DNA of 64,000 nucleotides, from contig OY253653.1 in NCBI GenBank assembly GCA_958009055.1, positions 124,001 through 188,000 of the forward strand. The letters run 5' to 3'. Origin of the DNA: Choricystis sp. odSpoLacu1 (lineage: Eukaryota > Chlorophyta > Trebouxiophyceae). This document shows, piece by piece, positions 1-9,903 of this stretch. The translations under genes were made by a program, and so were the position numbers. Within the stretch, counting starts at the first letter, position 1. Each line of letters begins with the position of its first letter. Under the pieces are notes generated by a model that searched no databases, was not told where the DNA came from, and saw only the letters and a list, made by a program, of their open reading frames with translations.

Positions 1-1106
1 CGCCCGCCGTAAACGTCATGGGCTGCTTGCCCGTGTTCTGGATCTGCAGCACGAACCTCAGTTGGAGGGGGGGCGGCGGCAACGGGGGCAGAGTCGACGG
101 CGGGCGCTCGTCCGCGGCGTCTTCGTCGCTGCTGCCGCCCGCGTCGCGCGCTCCCTCAGCCTCCTTCCTCGCCCTCGCCCGCGCGTCCGCGTCGACCGCC
201 GCGTCAAAGTCGTGAAGGGAGGCGTCGTCGGTGGCCATGAGGGAGAGGGTCAGAGCAGCGGCAAAGGGGTGGGGGTACAGCGCGCGCGACAAGGGCGTGT
301 CGCCACACACCACCACAACAGAGGGCGCAGGATCAGGCGCCTCGGCCGGCGCCACCCCGGTGCGCGCCACCGACCAGTGCGTGTCCCCCAGGACGCCGTC
401 CGTGGGGACGGCGGGGGGGGGGGGCGCCCGCCAGGGCGGCGACTCCATCAGCACGCCCGACCAGCGGGAACGCGGGCCGCGCGCCGCCTCCGCCCGCCAT
501 CAGTTCATCGCCCCCTGGCCTCGTCCACGACGTCACAGTGGCACCATGCAGGTCCAGGGTGGCGGTGGCGCCGGTGGGGTGGGTGAGGGTGATGGCGGGG
601 AGCCCCGCGCGCGTGCGGGTCGCGCCAATCGCGCCGTCGATGCCAAACTCGGTGTTGATGTAGGCGACGTAGTCATCGATCTCGGCGCTGAGAGAGAGAG
701 AGAGAGAGTGTGTGTGTGTGTGTGTGTGTGTGAAGGGTGTGAGTTTTGGAGTGTGTTGAGCGAAACGGAGGCGTTTTTCCGCTTCCCCCCTCCCCTCCTT
801 CCTCTCTCACCTCTCCTCCTCCGTCATTGCGCACCCCCCCTCCAGCTCCACAAACGCCTCAGGCTCCTTGCCCGTCACCGCTTTGGACGCTGCCTCCGCC
901 CACTCGTTGAACAGGGGGTCGTCAAACGCAGCGTCTTCGTCTGCAAGCGCGCGGGGGTGTGCGGGGGGCACCGCTTGGACGCTGCCTCCGTCCGACGGCG
1001 CAGAGACGGCTTGCAGGGGGGCAACGAGCCCACCCCAGGCTGTGGTGGAGCCAGAGGTGGAGGGGGTGCAGGCGGGGCGGGGGCGGCGGGGTGGCGGCCC
1101 TGGCAT
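1..1106 (-). CDS. Glucose-6-phosphate 1-epimerase-like (aldose 1-epimerase family), C-terminus off the left edge
   Basis: Predicted to interconvert alpha and beta anomers of hexose 6-phosphates. The exon at about 1106-811 encodes a conserved-looking lead (AFDDPLFNEWAEAASKAV, then VELEGGC). The next exon starts at 687 with DDYVAYINTEFGIDG and enters the epimerase fold: GLPAITLTHPTGATATLDLH, then VTSWTRPGGDELM, a WSV segment (cf. HGFAR..W), and LRFVLQIQNTGKQPMTF near the edge. The intron 810-688 has a GTGAGA donor and ends in a CT-rich tract plus CAG. The frame changes at a 12-G run (413-424). The start is uncertain: ATG 1106 is the nearest in-frame choice, but a 5' exon beginning at 1386 is possible. 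The catalytic C-terminal glutamate lies outside the window. Family assignment is firm; the exact substrate is inferred. Confidence 0.75.
690..731 (+). repeat. (GA)n-(GT)n microsatellite in the epimerase intron
   Basis: About 8 GA units followed by about 10 GT units. On the coding strand this is an AC then CT tract leading straight into the CAG acceptor, so it doubles as the polypyrimidine tract. Confidence 0.9.
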
Positions 1107-1401
1107 GGGGTGTCGGGGGTTGGGGAGAAAACGTGAGTGGCGGGCCTGGGCAGCACTTTTCCTCCACCCACGCACACAGCGCCAGTATCGATGCACACGC
1201 GTGGACCAGACGGGAAGTGGGGGGCACGTCGCGGGCGGTGGGGGGGAGTCGCGGCTGGGGGCGCTCTTGCATGCGGCGGCCAGGCGCTCCGTCCCCATTG
1301 CCCTCTGCCCCGGCGGCCGCGTCACAGTCCACCCCCCTTTCTTCTGCCTCACCTGGAGCCGGCTTGAGCACAGTGTGCAGCCGCATGGTGGAACCGGGGG
1401 A

Positions 1402-1430
1402 GAGTGTGCGTGTGTGTGTGTGTGTGTGTG
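1402..1430 (+). repeat. (GT)n microsatellite between the epimerase and helicase-like genes
   Basis: About a dozen GT units with one interruption, located downstream of the helicase-like stop and upstream of the epimerase gene. Confidence 0.85.
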
Positions 1431-1567
1431 AACACAGGGGGCGTTTCGACCCCAGCACCCCCCTCGCTGCGACGACGCCACCGGGGGTTTTTGAGTGTGT
1501 GTGGTTTGCACGCGCGTTTGCTTTCGTTGTCTCTGTTTTACACCTGCGTGCAACCCACACCCCTCAT

Positions 1568-2358
1568 TCACTCGAACAAATCCGCTATCCTCACTGGCAG
1601 CGGCGGCACCGTCCTCCCCCCTCCCCACGCCTCCAGGTCTGCGCGCGTTGGCGGTGGCGCGGCGGCACACACACCATGCACCACCACCCTCGGCGGCGGG
1701 TGGCGCCGGGCCAGCAGGGCCAGGCGCTTGGTGAAGGCGTCCTGTTGTGTGGGTGAGGGTGGTGTGATGTAAAACAGGGGCGGCGTTTCGTTTTTGGATC
1801 ACTTTTTTTCTTTCCGTCCCCTTTCCTCCCTCCCTCTCTCCTCGCACCTTGCTGCGCGGCGGGTCCAGGCACACCACCAGCCCCGCCGCCGCGGGCACGC
1901 CCCCTCCGCCCGCCCCCAGGGCGGCGTCCGTGGCCACCAGGGCGGCGGCGGTGGGGGGGGGAGGACGGGTCGAGCGCGGCGCGTCGTCGTTGTCGTCGCC
2001 GTCCGGCGGCGACCGCGCCCGCCGCCGCGCCAGGGCCGCGCTGAAGGCCGCCAGCGCGGCGGACCGGTCGCCAGGCGCCATGTCGGCGTGCAACAGCGTC
2101 ACGTCGGCGGCGGCGGCGGCGTCGGCATCGGGATGGGGGGGGGGGGGACGCACCTCCCGGAGCGGAGGGGGGGGGGCGTCGCGCCGAGAGCGGACGCAAC
2201 AGCATCCAGAGTCGCACGCGAGGTGCACAGCACCAGGATGCCGGGGGGCCCGTCGGTGGCCAGGGCGGTGACGAGGTCGACGACGGCGGGCTGTGAGTGG
2301 AAAGAAAAAGGATCGAAAAGTTGTCGATGTTTTTTTCTCCTTCTCCTAAACAGCTCTC

Positions 2359-2390
<32 letters not shown>

Positions 2391-2521
2391 TCACGCACCA
2401 TCATGTCGGCCGGCGTGCCCACCGCCAGGTGGTAGTGGCGGGTGGGCGGGTGGGGCGCGCCCCGGTCGCCGCGGTCGCTGCCGCGCGCGCGGGGGGGTGG
2501 GTCGTGAGGGGGGGAGGCCAT
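1568..2521 (-). CDS. Solo helicase C-terminal (RecA2-like) domain protein, degenerate DEAD-box relative
   Basis: Three exons: 2521-2399, 2290-1848 and 1741-1568 (stop TGA). The order of motifs is that of the second RecA lobe of DEAD-box RNA helicases: RHYHLAVGTPADMM, then GILVLCTSRATLDAVASALG (motif IV region), DVTLLHADMAPGDRSAALAAF (cf. LHGDMxQxxR), ALVATDAALGAG (motif V position, but without ARGLD) and VVCLDPPRSK. No motif VI arginine series (HRIGRTGR) is seen, and the N-terminal lobe with Walker A and DEAD motifs is absent; RPL11 begins only 233 bp upstream on the other strand. The frame switches between CTSRATL and VTLLHAD at G runs 2135-2147 / 2167-2176. With no ATPase lobe, helicase activity is unlikely; it may be a remnant or a binding module. 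Confidence 0.6.
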
Positions 2522-2754
2522 GGGTGTTTCAGCTCTGGTGTTCGAGTGGCGCGAGCCGTGTGCGTGTGTGTGCGCGCTGCGCGCAACGGAATCCAGCACA
2601 CAAAGGAATCTTGAGTTGTGGGGGGGGGAGCGAGACGCGAAGAAGGGAGGTCTCTTCCGCCCCGCCCCACGCCTCGGCTCACACTCGTCGCTCCTTCACT
2701 CGCTCGTCTGCGCGTGAGTTTCCCCCCTCGTTCCCCCTGTCCCCTCTCCCCACA

Positions 2755-4111
2755 ATGACGGTGCGTTCCTGCTCGTGCGCTCCAGCCCGCAGCCGCCGAT
2801 GCGCGTGAACCGGCGGGACGGAGAGGCCGCACCCGGGCGCGCAGGAGAGACGGCGGCGGAGCGATCACAGAGGCCGCCGCCGCTGCCCCCGCCTCCCTCG
2901 CCCGCGCCCCTCCTCCCCCCCTCCTCCCCCCGTGCACCGCCTCCCGCGGCTGCGCAGGGACGTGTGGGTGGCGCACGCGTCACCTCAGGCCTCGCGATCG
3001 GAGGCCAGGCGCGGGAGCAGGGACTCTCCCCGACCCGTGGCGGCTCCGCACACTCACCCGTCCCTCCCTCCCTCTCCTCCCCCCCCCCACCAACAGAAGG
3101 ACGACAAGACGGCGCACCCCATGCGCAACATCCGCGTCGCCAAGCTGGTGCTCAACATCTCGGTCGGCGAGTCGGGCGACAGGCTGCAGAAGGCGGCCAA
3201 GGTGAGGAAGGGGAGGGAGGGCGGAGGCCAATCGACGGCGCGTTTTTTTTTCCGGCACGCTCTCCCCCCCCGCCTCCCGCCGCCGTCTTTTCTGCGCTCG
3301 CGTTGGCGTCACGCGCCTTCTCACACACTCCCCCCCCCCCTTACCTCTCACAGGTGCTGGAGCAGCTCACCGGCCAGCAGCCCGTCTTCGGCAAAGCGCG
3401 CTACACCGTGCGCTCCTTCCAGATCCGGCGCAACGAAAAGATCTCCACCTCTGTGACTGTGCGCGGCGAGAAGGCGCTGTCCTTGATCGAGTCGGGGCTG
3501 AAAGTGAAGGAGTACGAACTGCTGCGCCGCAACTTTTCGGAGACCGGCAACTTTGGGTTTGGCATCAGCGAGCACATCGACCTGGGCATCAAGTACGACC
3601 CGTCGACCGGCATCTACGGTGAGTGGAAGAATGGGAGGGTGTGGGGGGGAATGGTGGTGGATGGGTGGTGGTCGGTGGAGAAACGCTGCTGCCTCTCCCT
3701 TCCCCCCCGCCCGATTTTACTGATTGCACGTCAACCGGCACTACGTCATCCCATGCCTGGTGTGCATGAGCCGGGCGGCACATTGACTGGCTGTTGGCGT
3801 GTTGCGACGGGGCGCTCGGGGGGTGTTTCCTTTTCTTGGAACGGGGGGGACTCATTCCCCTCCTCTCTCCCTGCCCCGTGCCGCCAACACCGCACAAAAA
3901 ACACTGAATTTTCACTCACTTTTCCTCCTCTTCCTCCTCCACTCCCCTAGGCATGGACTTCTACGTCGTCCTGGAGCGCCCCGGCTACCGTGTCGCGCGC
4001 CGCCGCTCGCGCCAGTCGCGCGTGGGGGTGCAGCACCGCCTGACCCGGGAGGACGCCATGAAGTGGTTCCAGCAGAAGTTTGACGGCGTCGTGCTGGCCA
4101 AGGCGCACTGA
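2755..4111 (+). CDS. RPL11: 60S ribosomal protein L11 (uL5)
   Basis: Component of the large cytosolic ribosomal subunit, next to 5S rRNA. Four exons: 2755-2760 (ATG ACG only), 3097-3201, 3354-3618 and 3951-4111. Spliced length is 178 residues, normal for the family. Diagnostic stretches are NPMR-like [60 protein letters not shown] and [18 protein letters not shown]. All three introns have GTGCGT/GTGAG donors and AG acceptors and keep the frame. The start is set by a tiny first coding exon, since the conserved N-terminus begins right after the first acceptor. It is divergent from the solo helicase gene and may share its promoter. Confidence 0.97.
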
Positions 4112-4521
4112 TGTGGGAGAGAAGCTCTCTCACATGGCCGGTGTGGCCGCTCTGTGTTTTGTTTCTCGGTTTTTTTCACCACCAACCTTTTTTCTTTTTT
4201 GCCCCATCGTTTCATTTCCCCTCGCCTCCCTTTCTTTATGTGCCGCCGCAACGCGTGCGTGTATAAAGATCGCGTCGGGAGACGGAAGGCACGTGTCTGC
4301 TTCAACATAAAAACAGAAAAGCGCGCCGTTCCACACACAAACGCTCTCTTGCGGGGTCGCGAAACGTTTTCGCGCGGGCGCGACGATGGGGCCCCATTGA
4401 AACACTCCCCGCCGCCTCTCCCTCTCGCCTGAACCACCCGCTTGCTTCGGGGCGGCGGGCGCGCGCGTGCCGCCCGGACATCGCGCCCTCCGCGCCTCCC
4501 ATCAACAAACAAATCCGCACG
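4112..4521 (+). other. Intergenic region between RPL11 and the CCX exchanger
   Basis: Contains the RPL11 3' region, which is T-rich just after the stop (around 4160-4230), then the 5' region of the exchanger gene. I see no further coding signal, RNA gene or repeat here. Confidence 0.6.
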
Positions 4522-6714
4522 ATGCGACGAACCGCCCTCCTCCTCCTCCCCCTCCTCCTCGTCCTGGCCGCCGCTGCCCCCCCCACCCTTGACGCCTGCA
4601 ACCCGCACGCCCTGCACGGCGTGGCGGCCCAGTGTGCCGCCGCCTCCACCCCCGCGTGTGGCCCCCGCGGCGCGCGCGTCCCCTACACCCGCCTCTGGTT
4701 CTGCGCCCCCCGCGCTGCTCGCCCTTTGATGGCGTTGGCCGCGGCAGCATGGGTGGGCGCCATGCTGGCGGTCATGGCGGCGGTGTCGTCGTCTTTTTTG
4801 GTGCCCACTGTTGAATTTTGCGCAGCGTTTCTGCACGTCCCGCCCGCTCTGGCAGGCGTAACGCTGCTTGCCGTGGCGGGGGGCGCACCCGATCTAGCCA
4901 CCGAGGTGGCGGCCGTGCTGGCGGCGGGGCCGGACGCGGCGCCGGATGATGGGGCGTTGGCGGCGGCGGTGGCGGTGGGCACCTCCCTAACTGTCCTCGC
5001 TGGCGGCCTCGCTGCCGCCGGCTTTGCCGCCCAGGCGCGTGGCGGGGCCACCTTTCCATCAGGGCTGGCGGTTGCCCGCGAGTTTGTGGCGTACGGCATC
5101 GCGACAGTCGCTGTCGGCGCGACGCTGTGGGACGGCGCCGTCTCTGTCGGTGAAGCCGCCGCCCTCCTCGCCTCGTACGTGGTCTACGTCGCCGTCGCCG
5201 TCGCAGTGGGACGCCATGGTGGCCCTCTCTCAGGCGCCACCAGCACCGACGTCGCCGCGGCGCTGCGCGCACGGGGGGGCGTGAGCGACGGCGCAGACGG
5301 ACTACCTGCCGCCCCTCCTTCCGCTTTTTACGGCCTCGAAGACGTGTCGATGGGGGGCAACGTCGACACGCTTGCCGTCACCACAGCGGGAGAGGTGCAG
5401 TTGGCGGTGGTGGCTGCCCCGTCGGCGCAGCGGCGCGCGGAGACGGCCTCCGGAGACGCGCCGACGCCTCGCGCGTCGTCCCCCCTCGCCCCGCCCCCGA
5501 CTCCCCGCCACGCGGTGTCGGCGGACGGGGTGGCAGGCACGCCACTGGCAGCGTTGGCCAGTGGGTCGTCGTCCGCGCGGTCGTCCACGGCGTCGCTGTT
5601 GGCGGGCAGCGGCGGCGGCGGTGGCGCGGGCGCGCCGATGCCCGCGGCCGTCTCGGGGCGGGGCGGCGGCTCGCACGCGGGCGACGCGACCGCCCGCCGC
5701 AGCCGCAGTGGCGCTGGCGGCCGCCGGCGCCGAGGCGTCAATGTGCGGGCGGTGGCGGCGTCGATCGCGGCCGCAGTGGCAGCCCGCCTCCCCCGCCTGG
5801 ACGCGCTCTCGTCCGCCCCTCGCGTCCGCACCCTCCTCCGCGTCGCCGCCGCCCCCGCCTCCCTCGCCCTGCACGCCACCATCCCCTGCCTCGCCCCCAA
5901 CGCCCCCCCCTTTGGCCCCGGAGCGGCGGCCGCGCTGGCCCTGGCCGCGCCAGCGTTGGCGCTGGCGTTTCTGGGGGCGGGCCCCGCGCGTGCCGGTCTC
6001 CCCGCGTTTGCGGGCGCGTCGACCGCGGCTGCCACCGCCCTCGCCCTCGCCCTCGCCCCCCGCTTCATCGCGGCCCGGGGCGCCCCCGTGTCCCCCCGCA
6101 CCCCGCTGCTGGCGGGGCTGGCCCTCGCGGGCGCGGGCGCGTGGTTGGCGGCGGCCGCGGATGAAGCGGTGGACGCCCTCCACGCCGCCGCCCGCGCGGT
6201 GGGCGCCCCCGCTGAGCTGGCGTCCGCCTTGTTGGCGTGGGGTGGGGCGATTCCAGAGTTGGTGGCGGTCGCGGCACTGGCGCGTGCCGGCGCGGCGGGC
6301 GCGACCGCCGCCCTGCACTCCGCCGCGGCAGGCCCGGTCTTCAACCTGCTCGTCGCCCTGCCCCTGCCCGCCGCCCTGGCAGCATTGAGGCAAGGTGGTG
6401 GCGGCAACCTGTTCAACAGGGCGCTGCACCTGACTCTGACCAACGGCGTCATCGTGTTGTTGGGGGGCACCCTCCTCCTCCTCACCCTCCTGGCCATCGC
6501 CCTGCCCGCGTGCCGGTGGACCGTCACCCCCCGCTTTGCCATCGGCGTGCTGGCCGTGTATGGCGCCATCCAGGTGGCGTTCCTGGCGGTGGAGGGAGGG
6601 GTGTGGAAGGTTCCTATTGCGCCGAGTGCCAAAGCGAGCCACGCCGCGGCTGCCGCTGCTGCTGCTGCTGCTGCAGCGGCGGGCCACGAGCATGGGCCTG
6701 AGAGCAACTGGTGA
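4522..6714 (+). CDS. Cation/Ca2+ exchanger, CCX / NCLX-like (Ca2+/cation antiporter superfamily)
   Basis: Single exon, 730 residues, multi-pass membrane protein expected to exchange Ca2+ for Na+ or K+ across an internal or mitochondrial membrane. An N-terminal hydrophobic signal is followed by a Cys-containing segment (CNPHALHGVAAQCAAA), as in other CCX proteins. The alpha-1 repeat lies near residues 110-130 (GVTLLAVAGGAPDLATE; family GVTLLAFGNGAPD). The alpha-2 repeat lies near residues 565-617 (LLAWGGAIPELVA, then AAGPVFNLLVALPLP; family AWGNSIGD and GGPVFNLL). Between the halves is a long Ala/Gly/Ser-rich cytosolic loop (about residues 240-415). The signature Asn of both repeats is replaced (AGGAPD, WGGAIPE), which may change ion preference. 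A poly-Ala tract precedes the C-terminus. ATG 4522 is the first in frame and starts the signal segment. Confidence 0.88.
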   Translation: MRRTALLLLPLLLVLAAAAPPTLDACNPHALHGVAAQCAAASTPACGPRGARVPYTRLWFCAPRAARPLMALAAAAWVGAMLAVMAAVSSSFLVPTVEFCAAFLHVPPALAGVTLLAVAGGAPDLATEVAAVLAAGPDAAPDDGALAAAVAVGTSLTVLAGGLAAAGFAAQARGGATFPSGLAVAREFVAYGIATVAVGATLWDGAVSVGEAAALLASYVVYVAVAVAVGRHGGPLSGATSTDVAAALRARGGVSDGADGLPAAPPSAFYGLEDVSMGGNVDTLAVTTAGEVQLAVVAAPSAQRRAETASGDAPTPRASSPLAPPPTPRHAVSADGVAGTPLAALASGSSSARSSTASLLAGSGGGGGAGAPMPAAVSGRGGGSHAGDATARRSRSGAGGRRRRGVNVRAVAASIAAAVAARLPRLDALSSAPRVRTLLRVAAAPASLALHATIPCLAPNAPPFGPGAAAALALAAPALALAFLGAGPARAGLPAFAGASTAAATALALALAPRFIAARGAPVSPRTPLLAGLALAGAGAWLAAAADEAVDALHAAARAVGAPAELASALLAWGGAIPELVAVAALARAGAAGATAALHSAAAGPVFNLLVALPLPAALAALRQGGGGNLFNRALHLTLTNGVIVLLGGTLLLLTLLAIALPACRWTVTPRFAIGVLAVYGAIQVAFLAVEGGVWKVPIAPSAKASHAAAAAAAAAAAAAGHEHGPESNW

Positions 6715-6985
6715 AAAATACTGTGGCGCGTGTGTAGTTTTTGGTTTTTGTTGTGGGGGGGAGTTGGTGGGTGGGAGTTGTTTTTCGTTGCAACAGGATT
6801 TAGCGTCAACCCACACACACCACGCAGCGACATCGGACGCCCCCCCCCCCCCGCCCCCCCGGCCGTGACCCCTAACGGCTACATCAAAAATCGCGAACAA
6901 TTTTGGGTGTGGGTCAGGCGAGGGTGTGGGGTGTGGGCGTCTGTCGTAAAAACACAAACAAACAAACTGATTCTTTTTTCTATTG

Positions 6986-8633
6986 TCACCTCGCCTCCTT
7001 GGCGCACAGCTTCAGCGTGCGCCCCCATGAGTCGTCCGTGCCCGCCGTGGGGACGGCTGCGTCTCGCTTGCCACCACCGCTCGGCGTGTCCAGGGCGGCT
7101 AGTGCTCTGTGCTCCGCCAGAATGCGGGCGACGTCGCGCGGCGTGGTTTTGACCATGGCTTCGAGTGGAATCTCGCCATAGGGGTTCTCCAACATGGAGG
7201 CAACCTGTGCGTTGTGTGGGAAGGAGGTGGTCGGTGGTGGGTGGATCGGCAGGAAAAAAAGGGGGCTGTATGCCCTTTCCCACACCCCTTTCCTTCCTCA
7301 CCTCGTCCGCCCCCAAAAACAAAATGTTGATCACAAAGAACAGCACCGCTTGCACGCCCAGCGTCCACGCCACGCTGACAATCTCGGTGTCGTGGGCGTG
7401 GGCGGCGGCCGCGGAGGCGGACGGTGGGGCGCCTTTGGCGAGGCCGGTTAAAGGGTAAGTGAAAAGAAACAGTTCCAAAAAGCCGGTGCATGTGTAAGTG
7501 ATCGCAATGGGCAGCGCTTGCATCTTGATGGAGGTGAGGACGCCGGCTGCCGCGGCGCCGCGGTCCAGCAGGTTGTAGGCGGGGACGCAGAGTTCTTTGC
7601 GTTTTTCGACGAAACGCTCCATCAGGCGCGTCATTTGGGTTAAAGCCACTTGGCGTGGTTTATCTGATCCAGCGTACACCGCGTAGGCGGGGGGCGGTAG
7701 CACGGCTTCCACAGCGGGGTGGGGCGTTTTGGAGTCGGTCAGGATTTGAAACAGGCTGGGGGGTGGGGAAAAAGAAAAGTGGGCTAAAAAAGGTTTTAAA
7801 CAAACGCGCCCCTCTGCTCACTCACACACGCGCGCACGCGTGCGTGCGCGCGTGCGCGTGCGTGCGTGCTCGCACCCCCCTCCCAAACTCACTCACCTAA
7901 AGTGCCAGGCGACTGCCCACCTCGCGACCTCATCCACCGTCGCCTCATCCCCCCCCCACGCCGCCGCGCGAGACGCGGCCTGCACGCACGCCGATCCCAG
8001 CGCCGAGAACGCGGACCGAGCCGCCCACCAGCGCTCGTACACGCGGCCCAGGCGCAGGGTGAGGAGGAGGGCGACCGCGAAGAGGGCCAGGCGGTACGCT
8101 GGATCCAGAGACGACGCGACGGACGCCGACAGCGGCGGAAAGATGGACCTGTGCTTGGCCGTGGACGGCGACAACGCTGTGGCCGCGTTGAGAATGTGGT
8201 CCAGAGAAATCAACGCAAACATTCCCATGTTGGCAGCTAGTGGCGGGTAGATTCTGGACAGCAGATGCAGGGGAGGACCCAGCGCGAACGTGGAGGCATG
8301 TGCATAACGCCAGCGCGATCGGAGGGCGGTCCATGCTTTTGGGAGAGTCTGTTGGGCGGTGGTGGTGGGGTGGTGGTGGGAAGCGGAGGACGAAGTTGCG
8401 AAAACACACGTGCGCAGTCGGGCGGCGGTCGACGCCCCTCTCCCCCTCCCACACCCACGCCCACACACACACACCCTCACACGCCCCACCTTGTAGTGGC
8501 ACACGTTGGGCACGGGCTGGTAGCCAACCGCCGCCTTGAGCGCGTCGCATGGGGAGCATGTGGCGCGGCGCCGCCGCAAGCCGCGGCCCGTCTCCACGTC
8601 GGTGGAAAGGACGGTGGTGGTGGTTGGAAGCAT
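6986..8633 (-). CDS. Bestrophin-like anion channel, probably plastid (VCCN family)
   Basis: Four exons on the minus strand: 8633-8490, 8348-7897, 7755-7302 and 7204-6986, giving 422 residues with all splice phases consistent. Bestrophin/UPF0187 signatures are RVYERWWAARSAFSALGS in exon 2 and LENPYGEIPLEAM near the C-terminus (family LENPFG.D.NDL). Hydrophobic helices flank an extended cytosolic part (TRLMERFVEKRKELCVPAYN; FLELFLFTYPLTGLA). In land plants and algae these proteins form voltage-dependent chloride channels in thylakoids that tune the proton-motive force. The N-terminus is not a typical transit peptide, so plastid location is inferred. It is head-to-head with the small gene at 8825, 191 bp apart. 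Confidence 0.88.
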
Positions 8634-8640
8634 TTAGTGG

Positions 8641-8665
8641 CGTGTGTGTGTGTGTGTGTGTGTGT
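8641..8665 (+). repeat. (GT)n microsatellite in the bestrophin / small-gene divergent region
   Basis: About 12 GT units just upstream of the bestrophin-like start codon, inside the 191-bp region separating two divergent genes. Confidence 0.9.
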
Positions 8666-8824
8666 GCGATGGCTTCAGCGAGTGAGAGGGCCTCGGAGCC
8701 AGCACCCCCACGCCGTGAATGCCAGAGCTCGTTTCGCCTTTCTCTCGCTCTTCACACACTCGCTCTCTCTCGCTTCCCGTCCTGCGCCCTCTCTTCTTTT
8801 TTTCGCGCCCTTCCTTTTTCCATC

Positions 8825-9370
8825 ATGGCCGCCATCGACCCCCTCGCCGCCAGCGAGTCCCCCCTGGAGACCTCGCTGCGGGTGCAGGTGAGATTGAGAG
8901 GGGGGAGCGAGGGACGAAAAACTGCGTGCGCCCCCATTGTGCGCGCGCCCCCGCGCCCCCCCCCCCCGCCCTCGCCCACCCTCGCCCTCGCCCCCAACCT
9001 ATCCCTAACGGGGGATTATTGCGTCGATAGCAGCCTGGGGGGGTCGGGTCGGGGTGAAAGAGGCGTGCAAGGCCGGTGGTAGCAAAACCCTCACCGTGAA
9101 AAACGAGCGTCGCGCGCGAGCGGCCCTCGACAGACGACGAACGCTGAACCCCAACACCCACACCACCAACAGGAAGACTTCGAGGCCGCCCTCGCCTCCC
9201 ACCGCGCCGCCTGGATGGTCGACATGGAGGCTCACAAGCGCGAGTTTGAGGCGTCTTTTGCCGCGCGCAAAGCAGAGCTGGCCGAAGAGTTGACGACCAA
9301 AGTGGCGGAGAAGCGGGCGGTCAAAAACATGATGCTGGCGTTCCTGTTTGTGGTGCGCCTGCTGGCGTAA
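8825..9370 (+). CDS. Small coiled-coil hypothetical protein
   Basis: Two exons, 8825-8887 and 9173-9370, giving 86 residues. The donor is CAG|GTGAGA and the acceptor ACCAACAG. The N-terminal 21 residues are short and acidic/hydrophobic. Exon 2 reads as one charged amphipathic helix (EDFEAALASHRAAWMVDMEA, then FAARKAELAEELTTKVAEKR) ending in a short hydrophobic tail (MLAFLFVVRLLA), compatible with a tail-anchored or peripheral membrane protein. I do not recognise the family. Both exons have coding-like composition and a plausible start context, with the ATG after a C-rich 5' region. It is divergent from the bestrophin gene. Confidence 0.6.
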
Positions 9371-9903
9371 GGGAGAGGAGGATTGTTTTGTGTTTTTTTG
9401 AAGCCAGCGTCTCCGACCTGGGGCGCGGTTTTTGGCGGGGTTTTTGGTTTTCTTCATTTTTTCGTTGGCACTCTTTTTTATCTTCTTCCCGCCCCCACCC
9501 TCCCCGCGTTTGGTGGCGTCGCCATTCAAGACCACGTCCACCACGTGGGGTGGGGGACCAGCGCTTTGGCTCTGTTTGGACGAGTGTTTTTGAATTCAAC
9601 ACACCCGCCCTCTTTTCCCTCCCCCCCAAAAAACGATGCCCACATTCTTTTCTGCCCCGTTTTTTCTTCATTCTTTCGTTGGCTGCGGCGTCCACAGAGT
9701 GTGTGGGAGCACACGCGCGTGGGGTCCACCCGACCCGCGCCGGCGCGGCCCCGCCCTCTGGTGTGTAAAAACAGAGCAAAAATCACCCGCTTCTTAACGC
9801 GCCACACTCTCGCTCCACTCCGACGCGCCTCCTGTCGCTGGGCCTCTCTCTCCCCCGGCGCCTCGCGCGCACGTTCTGTTCACACAGACACAGACACACT
9901 CGC
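9371..9903 (+). other. Intergenic region upstream of the cytochrome P450 gene
   Basis: About 530 bp with T-rich patches (9396-9480) and a less GC-rich composition than the flanking genes. It presumably contains the 3' end of the small coiled-coil gene and the P450 promoter. No supported gene, RNA or repeat is visible. Confidence 0.5.

Noticed and set aside
5302..6957. Long open frames on the minus strand opposite the cation exchanger (more than 500 codons)
   Set aside because: They arise from GC-rich codon bias (few stops on the antisense). The proteins are Arg/Gly/Ala-rich without motifs, while the plus strand encodes clear exchanger repeats.
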